From Winogradskyella jejuensis (lineage in GTDB: Bacteria > Bacteroidota > Bacteroidia > Flavobacteriales > Flavobacteriaceae), in contig NZ_FQWS01000001.1 in NCBI RefSeq assembly GCF_900129745.1, forward strand, positions 806,001 to 870,000: a stretch of DNA of 64,000 nt, read 5' to 3'. This document shows, piece after piece, positions 24,189 to 33,844 of the stretch (its first letter is position 1; each line of letters opens with the position of its first letter). The notes under the pieces are model-generated. The model saw only the letters and a program-made list of their open reading frames with translations. It did not search any database and was not told the origin of the DNA. Made by a program: the position numbers and the translations under genes.

Positions 24189-25148
24189 CTAAACCATAGT
24201 GTGCTTTCTGTTATAGATTGGCAAGTATATCAATGAAAGTCCGCCTAAAATAATTGTCATCAAAGTTTGCGAGCCCCAAAGCACCCAACCAAAGGCAAAA
24301 CTAGGATTTTTAGCAATATTAAAAATTGAAAATGCCGCGTAAACTGCTGCAGGATAAGCGCCAGTACCACCATTAGTTGCAGCAATACTAAAACTTGCTG
24401 AAATAAATCCTATTAAAACCGCTGCTATTGGAATACCTTCTAAACTATCGAAAGCAAAAGTAGTTGTATAGAACATTAACAGATACATCCCCCAAATAAA
24501 AAGCGTGTGACCAATAAAAGCCCACTTTTTCTTCATTTTAAAGATGCTTAATGCTCCCTCAATAAGTCCTCTTATAAAATTATTTATTTTTTGAATTATT
24601 TTAATCTCACTTTTCCTAAAAGCGAATAAAACTACTAACCCTACAACTCCAATAACTCCTAGTATTAAAAGTGTTTTTACACTTAATTTTTCGGAAAAAA
24701 ACTGAACTATAAACTGAAATTGAAGTATTAAGGTTATCAGGATGATAATAAGCATTACAATCATGTCTGCAACACGCTCAGCTATAATAGTTCCAAAACC
24801 TTTTTCGAAAGGAACACCTTCATAATTGGTTAAAATTGATGCCCTAGCCACTTCTCCAGACCTAGGGATACCATAGTTTATAAGATATGTAGCAAAAACG
24901 GCCATAAGGCTATTTTTAAACTTTACGTTATATCCTAAAGGTTCTAACATAAAGAGCCAACGATAAGCTCTGGACATATGACTTAATGTAAGACAAAATA
25001 CGCTTAGTAAAATCCAACGATAGTCAGCATTCTTAGCCTCTTCTATAATTTTATCTAAGGGAACTTTACTTAAAGAATACCAAACCAGGCCAATACTCAA
25101 TAAAATGGGTAGAGCAATGGTTAATACTTTTTTAAGTTTTGGTTGCAA
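24189..25148 (-). CDS. YbhN/UPF0104 flippase-like membrane protein
   Basis: A 319-aa multi-helix protein of the lysylphosphatidylglycerol synthase transmembrane-region (YbhN, UPF0104) family. Typical blocks are SHMSRAYRWLFML, YLINYGIPRSGEVARASILTNYEGVPFEKGFGTIIAERVADM and the late AATNGGTGAYPAAVYAAF. Relatives are flippase-like proteins, some for phospholipids or isoprenoid-linked lipids; the lipid here cannot be read from sequence. There is no MprF-type synthase domain. It is 4 bases after panD, inside the panC operon. Confidence 0.88.
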   Translation of the reverse strand: MQPKLKKVLTIALPILLSIGLVWYSLSKVPLDKIIEEAKNADYRWILLSVFCLTLSHMSRAYRWLFMLEPLGYNVKFKNSLMAVFATYLINYGIPRSGEVARASILTNYEGVPFEKGFGTIIAERVADMIVMLIIILITLILQFQFIVQFFSEKLSVKTLLILGVIGVVGLVVLFAFRKSEIKIIQKINNFIRGLIEGALSIFKMKKKWAFIGHTLFIWGMYLLMFYTTTFAFDSLEGIPIAAVLIGFISASFSIAATNGGTGAYPAAVYAAFSIFNIAKNPSFAFGWVLWGSQTLMTIILGGLSLIYLPIYNRKHTMV

Positions 25149-25152
25149 GGAA

Positions 25153-25503
25153 CTATTTTAAAAGATTATTCTCTTCATTAGGAAATACTAAAGAGGGCTT
25201 AAAGACTTTGGCGTCTTCTATATCCATAAAAGCATAGGTAATAAGTATAAGCACATCACCAGGAGCTACCAAACGCGCAGCAGCACCATTAAGTGTTATC
25301 TCTCCGCTGTTTCGTGGACCAGGAATAGCATATGTTTCAAGACGTGCACCATTGTTATTATTAACAATTTGTACTTTTTCACCTTGAATAATATTTGCAG
25401 CGTCCATTAAGTCTTCGTCAATAGTAATGCTACCAATATAATTAAGGTCTGCACCTGTAACTTTTACGCGATGAATTTTAGATTTTACTACTTGAATTTG
25501 CAT
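25153..25503 (-). CDS. panD: Aspartate 1-decarboxylase proenzyme
   Basis: Pyruvoyl-dependent enzyme that makes beta-alanine from L-aspartate for pantothenate synthesis. The 116-aa proenzyme self-cleaves between Gly24 and Ser25 ([10 protein letters not shown]) to form the pyruvoyl group. [17 protein letters not shown] and [19 protein letters not shown] are the typical blocks. It lies 13 bases after panC, which uses its product. Confidence 0.97.
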   Translation of the reverse strand: MQIQVVKSKIHRVKVTGADLNYIGSITIDEDLMDAANIIQGEKVQIVNNNNGARLETYAIPGPRNSGEITLNGAAARLVAPGDVLILITYAFMDIEDAKVFKPSLVFPNEENNLLK

Positions 25504-25516
25504 GAGGCAAAGGTAA

Positions 25517-26368
25517 TTAATTTAGGGCGATATTATCTATTAATCTTATATCGTCTGCATATGCAGCTATAAAAGCTCTATATGTTTTTTTTGTTGATTT
25601 TCTTTTTACTGGTTTTAGGGTTTTTACATCCGCAATTAAAAAATACTCTAGCTCTAAAAGCTCTTGTCTTTCAAATTGCTTCGTCACCCATTCCGTAACT
25701 GCTTTAGCACTTTTTGTGCCAAACTTTGCTTTGGCAGTTTTTAATGTTTTGTAGATAAATGGCGCTGCTGCTCTGTACTCTGGCTTCAATCTTTCGTTAC
25801 GAGAACTCATAGCTAAACCATCTGATGCTCTAAAAATTGGGCAACCTATTATTTTAGTTGGTATTTTATGAAGTTCTACCAGCTTTTTTACAATTTGTAA
25901 CTGCTGAAAATCCTTTTGACCAAAATACGCATGGTCTGGTTGAACAATTTCTAAAAGGCGTTTTACAATTGTACCCACGCCATCGAAATGCCCTGGACGA
26001 AAGGCTCCTTCCATTTCATACTCTAACCCATCAAACTTAAAACTTTGGGACACTGTATTGCTTTCATAAATATCTTCTACACTAGGAGCGTAGACAAATA
26101 TCTTTGAATCTGACACTGTTTTAAGTAATTCTACATCCCTTTCAAGAGTTCTGGGATACTTTTCTAAATCTTCAGCGTTATTAAACTGAGTAGGGTTTAC
26201 AAAAATACTTACTACTACGTAATCGTTATTCTTTAATCCAAAATTGACTAGAGATAAATGCCCTTGATGAAGCGCACCCATGGTAGGCACAAAACCAATA
26301 AACTGACTTTCAGCTTTTAGAAATTTTACAAAATGTATTAAATCCGATTTTTTATGAAAAATTTTCAA
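25517..26368 (-). CDS. panC: Pantothenate synthetase
   Basis: Condenses pantoate and beta-alanine with ATP to give pantothenate. The 283-aa protein has the HxGH-like block [27 protein letters not shown] and the MSSRNERL segment. It is the first gene of an operon with panD, and is divergent from the glycogen-synthase-like gene. Confidence 0.97.
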   Translation of the reverse strand: MKIFHKKSDLIHFVKFLKAESQFIGFVPTMGALHQGHLSLVNFGLKNNDYVVVSIFVNPTQFNNAEDLEKYPRTLERDVELLKTVSDSKIFVYAPSVEDIYESNTVSQSFKFDGLEYEMEGAFRPGHFDGVGTIVKRLLEIVQPDHAYFGQKDFQQLQIVKKLVELHKIPTKIIGCPIFRASDGLAMSSRNERLKPEYRAAAPFIYKTLKTAKAKFGTKSAKAVTEWVTKQFERQELLELEYFLIADVKTLKPVKRKSTKKTYRAFIAAYADDIRLIDNIALN

Positions 26369-26393
26369 CTCTGTAACATAAGTTTAACGGGTG

Positions 26394-26401
26394 CAAACTT
26401 A
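26394..26401 (-). promoter_or_regulatory. Probable -7 promoter box for panC
   Basis: TAAGTTTG on the minus strand matches TAnnTTTG, 25 bases upstream of the panC ATG. No clear -33 box at the expected spacing. Confidence 0.45.
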
Positions 26402-26432
26402 AGATTTTACTAGCAAATCGCATAAATTTTTG

Positions 26433-26440
26433 TAATTTTG
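26433..26440 (+). promoter_or_regulatory. Probable -7 promoter box for the GlgA-like operon
   Basis: TAATTTTG matches TAnnTTTG, 37 bases upstream of the ATG at 26478, facing away from panC. Confidence 0.45.
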
Positions 26441-26477
26441 CATGTTTTTTACTTTGAATTTCTAAATCAATCACTTT

Positions 26478-27287
26478 ATGAAAGATAAACGAATATTATA
26501 TGTGTCCTCTGAGGTAGTTCCGTATTTACCAGAAACCGAGATTTCTTCAATGTCTTTTGAAGCGCCACGAATGGTAAATAAACAAGGAGGGCAGATACGA
26601 ATATTTATGCCGCGATTTGGAAATATCAATGAGCGCAGACATCAATTACATGAAGTTATAAGATTATCTGGTATTAACCTTGTTATTAATGACATGGATA
26701 TGCCTTTGATTATAAAAGTAGCTTCTATACCCAAAGAACGTATTCAGGTTTACTTTATAGATAACGAAGAATATTTTAAACGCAAGGCAACACTGACTGA
26801 CGAAAATGGAAGTCTCTTCCCTGATAATGACGAACGTGCTATATTTTTTGCAAAAGGCGTTATTGAAACAGTAAAGAAACTAAATTGGGCACCAGACATT
26901 ATTCATGTTAATGGTTGGTTGGCATCATTATTGCCACTTTATTTAAAAGAGTTTTATAAAACTGAACCTTTATTTACAGAAAGTAAAATTGTGACTTCGG
27001 TATACAATCAAAACTTTGAAGGTTCGTTAGATAAAGACATGAAAAAGAAAGTAAGTTTTGATGGTCTTGATGAAGAAGCTATTAAACCATTGTCTGAGCC
27101 TAATTATACTAATTTAATGAAAATTGCAATAGACAATTCTGATGCAGTTATAAAAGGCTCTGAAGTATTACCAAAAGAATTAGATAGTTACATCGATGGT
27201 TTAGACAAGCCTACACTTGGTTACCACTCTCCTGAGGAGTTTGCAGAACCATATTCAGAATTTTATACCAACAGTGTACTTCAATAG
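26478..27287 (+). CDS. Half-length glycogen/starch synthase-like protein
   Basis: A 269-aa protein that matches only the N-terminal Rossmann domain of GT5 glycogen/starch synthases (ILYVSSEVVPY, then IRIFMPRFGNINERRHQLHEV, IIHVNGWLASLLPLYLKE). The ADP-glucose-binding KxGGL loop is replaced by TEISSMSFEAPR, and the whole C-terminal nucleotide-sugar domain is absent, so glycosyl transfer is unlikely. The frame ends cleanly with no downstream continuation; this is not a recent frameshift. It is the first gene before a DUF4270 lipoprotein (11 bases) and glmS (12 bases). I recall this truncated form being common next to panC in Bacteroidota. Function unknown. Confidence 0.82.
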   Translation: MKDKRILYVSSEVVPYLPETEISSMSFEAPRMVNKQGGQIRIFMPRFGNINERRHQLHEVIRLSGINLVINDMDMPLIIKVASIPKERIQVYFIDNEEYFKRKATLTDENGSLFPDNDERAIFFAKGVIETVKKLNWAPDIIHVNGWLASLLPLYLKEFYKTEPLFTESKIVTSVYNQNFEGSLDKDMKKKVSFDGLDEEAIKPLSEPNYTNLMKIAIDNSDAVIKGSEVLPKELDSYIDGLDKPTLGYHSPEEFAEPYSEFYTNSVLQ

Positions 27288-27298
27288 TTAAAGTATTT

Positions 27299-29017
27299 AT
27301 GAGATTAAATAAAATTGCCCTAAGAAATTTTACAATAGCCATTGTTATTGGCTTTGGAGTGATTGCTTGTGATAAAGATTTTGCAACAATTGACTCAGAC
27401 ATAATTAATGAAGATACAGCTACTAATTTCAATACTACTTCAGAGAAGTATGAGGTAATAAGTTTTACAAACAGGCTAGACCCCATACAAACTAATGGTC
27501 TTGGAATTAATATGCTCGGAGTATATGATGATCCAATCTATGGTCATACAATTGCTAGTGTTTTAACTCAAGTGAGTAACAATCTCGTTAATCCAACTTT
27601 TGGGGTTGAAGGTACAGAAGACGAAATTTCATTAGACTCAGTAGTTTTAACAATTCCCCTTTTTAGTACTAATACAGGTATTTCTGAAGAGAATAGTCTT
27701 GAATATAGATTAGATTCTGTTTTTTCGTCGAATGATTTAAATGCAATTAAATTAAGTATTTTTGAAAATAATTATTTTCTAAGGGACTTTAATCCTAATG
27801 GAGATTTTGACGAGAGCCAGTCATACTTCTCTAATAAGTCTGCATCTATAAACGAACCTATCACAAGTATAGATTTAGAATCAACAACCATAGCCGTTAT
27901 TGATTCTTTAGTAATTAGCGATGAAGAAATCATTTTAACTGACGGTGATGAAACTGAGCCTCAAATCACACAAAGATTATCACCTAGAATCCGAGAAGTT
28001 TGGACAAAAGATAATAGCGAAGATGAAGATGTTATTGATTATTGGATGACTAAAATTTTAGCCCAAGAAACACAGTCGACTCTCAGTAACTCCAATAATT
28101 TTAACGATTACTTTAGAGGTCTATTTTTCAAAGCTGAACCGTACCAGAACGATGGTTCTTTTATGATTTTAAATTTAGCTCAGCAAGATGCAAACATAAC
28201 ATTACATTACTCTTTTGAATCTCCTACAGAAGAAGGTGAAAGAAATCAAGCAACATATGTTCTTACGTTTGGCCCTACTCGTGTAAATTTCTTCGAGAAT
28301 GATTACACTATTCCTTTTGCTGACGGCGATGATGTTAATGGTGATGAAAAACTATTTCTCAAAGGTGGAGAAGGCTCTGTAGCAACCATTAAATTATTTA
28401 ATGGAGAAACTAATGACGATGACCCCACTACTGATAATGTATTTGAAACTTGGAGAAATGAATTTGTAACTCTAAATAGTGAGGGTGAATTCGAATCTGC
28501 CAAAAGACTCATAAATGAGGCTAATCTAATTTTTTATGTAAATCAAGAAGATATCATTGGTGAAATGGCAAATAATGAATTACCCGAAAGACTTTACTTA
28601 TATAACAAAACCAATGGCTCGCCTCTAGCTGATTATTTTCAGGACTCACAGAACAATACATTACCTCAAATTTCCATTCCTAATCACCTAGGTATATTAG
28701 AGAGGGATGATGAAGGGAATGGTTTTAGGTACAAAATGAGAATTACTTCACATATAAATAATCTCTTGTTGAATAATACAGATAATATAGAACTTGGTTT
28801 AGCTGTTTCTGGTAATGTAAATCTTGAAGCTACTGTCCCACAATATATGGTACAAACATCCACTAATAATGACGAAACTGTTCCTGTAAGTTCTATTATA
28901 ACACCAAGAGGTACTATATTATATGGTAGCGCAGATTCTAATAATGAAATTAATGAACGCTTGTTTTTAGAAATATTCTATACGTGTTTAGAAACAGATA
29001 GTAATTGCCCAAATTAA
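27299..29017 (+). CDS. DUF4270 family lipoprotein
   Basis: A 572-aa lipoprotein with signal and lipobox (IAIVIGFGVIAC, Cys24) followed by an acidic stretch. The body fits DUF4270: an early repeat of surface-type beta strands (SFTNRLDPIQTNGLGINMLGVYDDPIYGHTIA in part), a middle EEIILTDGDE region, and a C-terminal block ending in a cysteine pair (FYTCLETDSNC). It sits between the half-length GlgA-like gene and glmS in an operon. Family function is unknown; an outer-membrane or surface role is likely. Confidence 0.88.
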   Translation: MRLNKIALRNFTIAIVIGFGVIACDKDFATIDSDIINEDTATNFNTTSEKYEVISFTNRLDPIQTNGLGINMLGVYDDPIYGHTIASVLTQVSNNLVNPTFGVEGTEDEISLDSVVLTIPLFSTNTGISEENSLEYRLDSVFSSNDLNAIKLSIFENNYFLRDFNPNGDFDESQSYFSNKSASINEPITSIDLESTTIAVIDSLVISDEEIILTDGDETEPQITQRLSPRIREVWTKDNSEDEDVIDYWMTKILAQETQSTLSNSNNFNDYFRGLFFKAEPYQNDGSFMILNLAQQDANITLHYSFESPTEEGERNQATYVLTFGPTRVNFFENDYTIPFADGDDVNGDEKLFLKGGEGSVATIKLFNGETNDDDPTTDNVFETWRNEFVTLNSEGEFESAKRLINEANLIFYVNQEDIIGEMANNELPERLYLYNKTNGSPLADYFQDSQNNTLPQISIPNHLGILERDDEGNGFRYKMRITSHINNLLLNNTDNIELGLAVSGNVNLEATVPQYMVQTSTNNDETVPVSSIITPRGTILYGSADSNNEINERLFLEIFYTCLETDSNCPN

Positions 29018-29029
29018 TATATTAGTTAT

Positions 29030-30877
29030 ATGTGTGGAATCGTAGGATACATTGGCCATAGAGAAGCATACCCCATCATACTCAAAGGGCTCCAAAGACT
29101 TGAATATAGAGGTTATGATAGTGCCGGAATAGCACTTTATGACGGAAGTAATATAAAACTATCTAAAACTCAAGGTAAAGTTGCCGACTTAAAAGAAAGA
29201 CTTGAAAACGAAATTTCTACATCAGGAAGTTTAGGTATTGGTCACACGCGTTGGGCAACTCATGGTGTTCCAAATGATGTAAATTCTCATCCGCACTATT
29301 CAAATTCTGGAGATTTGGTAATTATACACAATGGCATCATCGAAAATTATGAAGCTATTAAAACCGAATTAATCAAGCGTGGCTATACGTTTAAGTCAGA
29401 CACAGATACGGAAGTTTTAATTAACCTAATTGAAGAGGTAAAGAAAAAGGAAAATGTAAAGCTTGGTAAAGCCGTACAAATTGCACTTAATGAAGTAGTA
29501 GGAGCTTATGCCATTGCCGTTTTTGATAAAAATAAACCTAATGAAATTGTTGTTGCCAAATTAGGAAGTCCACTCGCCATTGGAGTTGGTGATGAGGAAT
29601 TCTTTATAGCAAGTGACGCTTCTCCGTTTATAGAATTTACCAAAAACGCCATTTATTTAGAAGATGAAGAAATGGCGGTTGTACGTCTTGGTAAGAAAAT
29701 AAAAATCAGAAAAATCAAGGACGATTCGCTTGTAAATCCTCTCATGCAGGAGTTAAAATTCAATTTAGAGCAAATTGAAAAAGGAGGTTACGACCATTTC
29801 ATGCTTAAAGAAATATACGAACAACCTCATGCTATAAAAGACACATACAGAGGTCGATTACTCGCCAAAGATGGCATTATACGAATGGCAGGTGTTGAAA
29901 ATCATAAAGAAAAATTTCTTAACGCTAATCGTATAATTATTGTTGCTTGTGGCACCTCTTGGCACGCTGGTTTAGTTGCAGAATATATATTTGAAGACAT
30001 TGCAAGAATACCTGTTGAGGTAGAATACGCTTCTGAGTTCAGATACAGAAATCCAGTCATTACAAATAAAGATGTGGTTATTGCTATATCGCAATCTGGC
30101 GAAACAGCAGATACTTTAGCGGCTATAAAATTAGCTAAGCAACATGGTGCGTTTGTATTTGGAGTATGTAATGTTGTGGGTTCAAGTATCGCAAGAGAAA
30201 CAGATGCAGGTGCTTACACACACGCAGGACCAGAAATTGGCGTAGCTTCAACAAAAGCGTTTACAACTCAGATTACTGTTCTTACTTTAATTGCTTTAAA
30301 GTTAGCTAAAGAAAAAGGAGCTATTTCAAATTCTGATTTCCATTATCACTTAGAACAGTTAGAACTAATCCCAGATAAAGTTTCTAAAGCACTCGAATCA
30401 GACACACACATAAAAGCAGTTGCTGAAACTTATAAAGATGCTACAAACTGTCTTTACTTAGGACGCGGCTACAATTTCCCTGTAGCCTTGGAAGGTGCTC
30501 TAAAACTAAAAGAGATATCTTATATTCATGCTGAAGGTTACCCTGCCGCTGAGATGAAACATGGCCCTATAGCCCTAATTGATGAGCAAATGCCTGTTTT
30601 TGTTATAGCAACAAAAATGGGACACTATGAGAAGGTAGTCAGCAATATTCAAGAAATAAAATCTAGAAAGGGTAAAATTATTGCAATTGTAACTGAAGGC
30701 GATACAGATGTAAAAAAACTAGCTGATCATACAATTGAAGTCCCTGAAACTTTAGAGTCACTTAGTCCTTTATTGACTACTATTCCACTTCAACTATTAT
30801 CATACCATATTGCAGTGATGTTAAACAAAAATGTAGACCAACCTAGAAATCTAGCAAAATCGGTCACTGTAGAGTAA
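29030..30877 (+). CDS. glmS: Glutamine-fructose-6-phosphate aminotransferase
   Basis: Makes glucosamine 6-phosphate, the first step to UDP-GlcNAc for peptidoglycan and LPS. The 615-aa protein starts MCGIVGYIG with the N-terminal glutaminase Cys. HTRWATHGVPNDVNSHPH is the glutaminase block; the two SIS isomerase domains show ACGTSWHAGLVAEY, ISQSGETADT and the C-terminal end QPRNLAKSVTVE. Third gene of its operon, closed by the hairpin at 30901. A glmS ribozyme is not expected in this phylum and none is visible. Confidence 0.98.
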   Translation: MCGIVGYIGHREAYPIILKGLQRLEYRGYDSAGIALYDGSNIKLSKTQGKVADLKERLENEISTSGSLGIGHTRWATHGVPNDVNSHPHYSNSGDLVIIHNGIIENYEAIKTELIKRGYTFKSDTDTEVLINLIEEVKKKENVKLGKAVQIALNEVVGAYAIAVFDKNKPNEIVVAKLGSPLAIGVGDEEFFIASDASPFIEFTKNAIYLEDEEMAVVRLGKKIKIRKIKDDSLVNPLMQELKFNLEQIEKGGYDHFMLKEIYEQPHAIKDTYRGRLLAKDGIIRMAGVENHKEKFLNANRIIIVACGTSWHAGLVAEYIFEDIARIPVEVEYASEFRYRNPVITNKDVVIAISQSGETADTLAAIKLAKQHGAFVFGVCNVVGSSIARETDAGAYTHAGPEIGVASTKAFTTQITVLTLIALKLAKEKGAISNSDFHYHLEQLELIPDKVSKALESDTHIKAVAETYKDATNCLYLGRGYNFPVALEGALKLKEISYIHAEGYPAAEMKHGPIALIDEQMPVFVIATKMGHYEKVVSNIQEIKSRKGKIIAIVTEGDTDVKKLADHTIEVPETLESLSPLLTTIPLQLLSYHIAVMLNKNVDQPRNLAKSVTVE

Positions 30878-30900
30878 ATTTACACATTTAAAATTTTATT

Positions 30901-30945
30901 AAATCCATAAAATAAGTGACTTATTTTATGGATTTTTTGTTTTTA
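30901..30945 (+). terminator. Terminator after glmS
   Basis: A perfect 16-bp stem (AAATCCATAAAATAAG with its reverse complement) around a 3-base TGA loop, followed by a T-rich run (TTTTGTTTTT). It begins 24 bases after the glmS stop. Confidence 0.88.
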
Positions 30946-31060
30946 CATAGCGTTTATTGCCAAAAAACTGCTATGCGTGCATAATTTTAGCGTATTTTCT
31001 TATCATCTTTTCATATATTTATTTAAATTGGCAATCTAATAAATTAACTAATTCTTTAAC

Positions 31061-33832
31061 ATGAAGACAACCTTAAAGCTTTTTGTAATGCTTTTATCTG
31101 TGATTTCTTTTGCACAAACCACAGTTAAAGGAACAATTACGGATAACACAGGGCAACCCCTACCTGGTGCTAATATTATTATTGAAGGGACAACAATTGG
31201 TACAAGTTCAGATTTTGATGGTAAATATATCATCACAACTGACCAAGCACCTCCTTTTAAACTTGTAGTAACTTACACAGGTTTCGAAACTCAAACTTTA
31301 GACGTTACATCTAACAATCAAACGGTAGATGTAAAAATGATTGAGGGTAACGAGCTGGATGAGATTGTTATTTCTGCATCTAGAACACCAGAGCGTATTT
31401 TCGAGTCTCCTGTAACCGTTGAACGCTTTGGCTTAAAAGAGATTAAAAATACACCATCCGCAGATTTCTATGGTGGGTTGGAAAACCTTAAAGGTGTAGA
31501 TATCAATACAAACAGTTTAACCTTTAAATCAATTAACACGAGAGGTTTTGCTACATTTGCAAATACACGTTTCATGCAATTAGTGGACGGTATGGACAAC
31601 TCTGCACCAGCGCTTAACTTTCCGTTGGGAAATTTATTAGGCATGGTCGAAACTGATGTACAAAGTGTTGAAATTCTTCCAGGTGCTTCTTCTGCTTTAT
31701 ATGGAGCTAATGCATTTAACGGTATCTTATTTATGACTAGTAAAAACCCTTTTGACCACCAAGGAATTAGAGGTTACTTTAAACAAGGTATTACTTCCCA
31801 AGAAGCTGCTGGAGATAATTCTTATACAGATTTTGGTATAAGTATGTCTCATAAATTCAGTGATAAATTTGCAGCAAAAGTAAACTTTGGATATTTAAAA
31901 GGAACTGATTGGTTTGCTAATAATATAGATGACAAAAATTTACCTGGAGGAACTAGAGAATCTAATATAAACTACAATGGTGTTAATGTTTACGGAGATG
32001 AAGTAGCAGCTAATATAAGAGACCTTTCTGGACTAGGTGTAATACCGGATGTTGTAGTTAGTCGTACTGGATTTGTAGAACAAGATTTAACTGACTACTC
32101 TGCCGAAAGTATTAAAGCAGATTGGGGTTTATATTTCCGTCCTTGGGCTAACGATTTCGAAATACAATATGTAGGTAAAGTTGGTACTGGTTCTACTATT
32201 TATCAAGGAGCTCAACGATATAGAATTGATGGCTTTTCCTTACAGCAACATAAGTTAGAAGTAAGAAACGACAACTTCTTTGTTAGAGGGTATGTTACTT
32301 CTGATAAGGCTGGTGACACATACGTAATGGATGTTTTAGGTCCTAACTTATTAAATGAATTAAAATCGCATGCAGATTGGTTTGGAGATTACATAGCTAC
32401 ATACGCAGGTATTGAATTGTCTGGTAACCCTCAAGGCTTGACAGATGCTGAAAAACATGCTGCTTCACGTGCTGTTGCAGAAAGTGGTATCCCAGCAGTT
32501 GGTTCTGAAGAGTTTCAGCAAGCATTTGATAGAGTTACTAGTGATACTAACTTCTTAACAGGTGCTGGATTTAAAGATAATTCTAAGATATACCATGGAG
32601 ATGCTAACTACAATTTTGGAGAAACTTTCGACTTTGCTGAAGTTCAAGTAGGTGGTTCTTACAGAACATATAGATTAAACTCTTTTGGAACCATCTATGC
32701 AGATGCTGAAGGTCCAATTACATATTCCGAATTAGGTATATACACACAACTGCAACGTTCTTTAGAACTAAATGAAAATTTAGAATTAAAACTGACGGGT
32801 TCTGTAAGATATGATAAGTCAGAATTATTTGATGGCTTCTTCTCCCCAAGAATTTCTGCAGGATTAACAGTTAATGAAAACCACAACATCCGTGCATCTT
32901 TCCAGACTGGATTTAGAAATCCAGATACACAAGCACTATATATTGGTTTAGAAACTAATGCAGGTACATTAATTGGTGGAGCAACTGATATTGGTAATCG
33001 TTTTACAAGAGATTATGGGGTCAGCCAGTTTGCTCAAAATAATTTAGGCCAACCAGCCTTACTTCCTCAAACCGGAGCGGCTGCTTACACAAATTCTTTT
33101 GCTCAAGATCAAAATGGTAATCTTGTTGTTGGTAATTCAAACTTTACAGAGCCTGAACAAGTAGCTTCATTTGAGTTAGGTTACCGTGGTAAAGTAGAAG
33201 GTTTTGTTATTGATGCATCAGCATATTATAGTACTTATAACGATTTCTTAGCCAACGAAAATGTTATTGCGCCTTTATACGGAAACGTTGACCCAGATGG
33301 TGACGGAGTTTTAGATGTTACTGATCCACAAACGCAATTAGCACTTGGTGCTTTGCAAAACGGAGATACTGTTGGTTACCAAACCTATACAAATGCCGAT
33401 GAAACTGTTAATTCATACGGTGCTTCAGTTTCAGTTTCTACTAAGATATTTGGTGGTTTTGATATAAATGCAAATTACACATGGTCACGATTAGATTTTG
33501 ATGTTGCTGGAAATCCAAACTTCCAGACTAATTTTAACACACCAGAGCATAAAGTAAAATTAGGATTTGGAAAAACAGATTTAATTAAAAACTTAGGATT
33601 TAATGTAGCATGGAGATGGAGTGATAATTACTTCTGGGAAGCATCATTTGGTAATGGAGAAATACCTGCATTCAATGTATTAGACGCACAGGTTAATTAC
33701 AGAATACCAAGTTTAAAATCAACATTAAAAGCAGGGGCTACGAATCTTTTAGCTAAAGAATACTTTACCGCTTTTGGTACTGGTTTAATAGGCTCTCAAT
33801 ATTATTTGTCATTAACTATTAATAATCTTTAA
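31061..33832 (+). CDS. TonB-dependent receptor with regulatory-like domain
   Basis: A 923-aa outer-membrane receptor. Signal peptide MKTTLKLFVMLLSVISFAQ, then a carboxypeptidase-regulatory-like beta sandwich (residues about 20-100, VKGTITDNTGQPLPGANIIIEGT), then a plug domain (IVISASRTPERIFES; INTRGFATFANTRF; VEILPGASSALYGANAFNGILFM), then the beta barrel ending in a hydrophobic final strand (YYLSLTINNL). An extracellular loop contains DPDGDGVLDVTD, a calcium-binding-type motif (DNA about 33290-33325). No clear TonB box or FecR/anti-sigma extension. A GDSL lipoprotein follows 12 bases later. Substrate not determinable. Confidence 0.92.
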   Translation: MKTTLKLFVMLLSVISFAQTTVKGTITDNTGQPLPGANIIIEGTTIGTSSDFDGKYIITTDQAPPFKLVVTYTGFETQTLDVTSNNQTVDVKMIEGNELDEIVISASRTPERIFESPVTVERFGLKEIKNTPSADFYGGLENLKGVDINTNSLTFKSINTRGFATFANTRFMQLVDGMDNSAPALNFPLGNLLGMVETDVQSVEILPGASSALYGANAFNGILFMTSKNPFDHQGIRGYFKQGITSQEAAGDNSYTDFGISMSHKFSDKFAAKVNFGYLKGTDWFANNIDDKNLPGGTRESNINYNGVNVYGDEVAANIRDLSGLGVIPDVVVSRTGFVEQDLTDYSAESIKADWGLYFRPWANDFEIQYVGKVGTGSTIYQGAQRYRIDGFSLQQHKLEVRNDNFFVRGYVTSDKAGDTYVMDVLGPNLLNELKSHADWFGDYIATYAGIELSGNPQGLTDAEKHAASRAVAESGIPAVGSEEFQQAFDRVTSDTNFLTGAGFKDNSKIYHGDANYNFGETFDFAEVQVGGSYRTYRLNSFGTIYADAEGPITYSELGIYTQLQRSLELNENLELKLTGSVRYDKSELFDGFFSPRISAGLTVNENHNIRASFQTGFRNPDTQALYIGLETNAGTLIGGATDIGNRFTRDYGVSQFAQNNLGQPALLPQTGAAAYTNSFAQDQNGNLVVGNSNFTEPEQVASFELGYRGKVEGFVIDASAYYSTYNDFLANENVIAPLYGNVDPDGDGVLDVTDPQTQLALGALQNGDTVGYQTYTNADETVNSYGASVSVSTKIFGGFDINANYTWSRLDFDVAGNPNFQTNFNTPEHKVKLGFGKTDLIKNLGFNVAWRWSDNYFWEASFGNGEIPAFNVLDAQVNYRIPSLKSTLKAGATNLLAKEYFTAFGTGLIGSQYYLSLTINNL

Positions 33833-33844
33833 TAATATACACTA

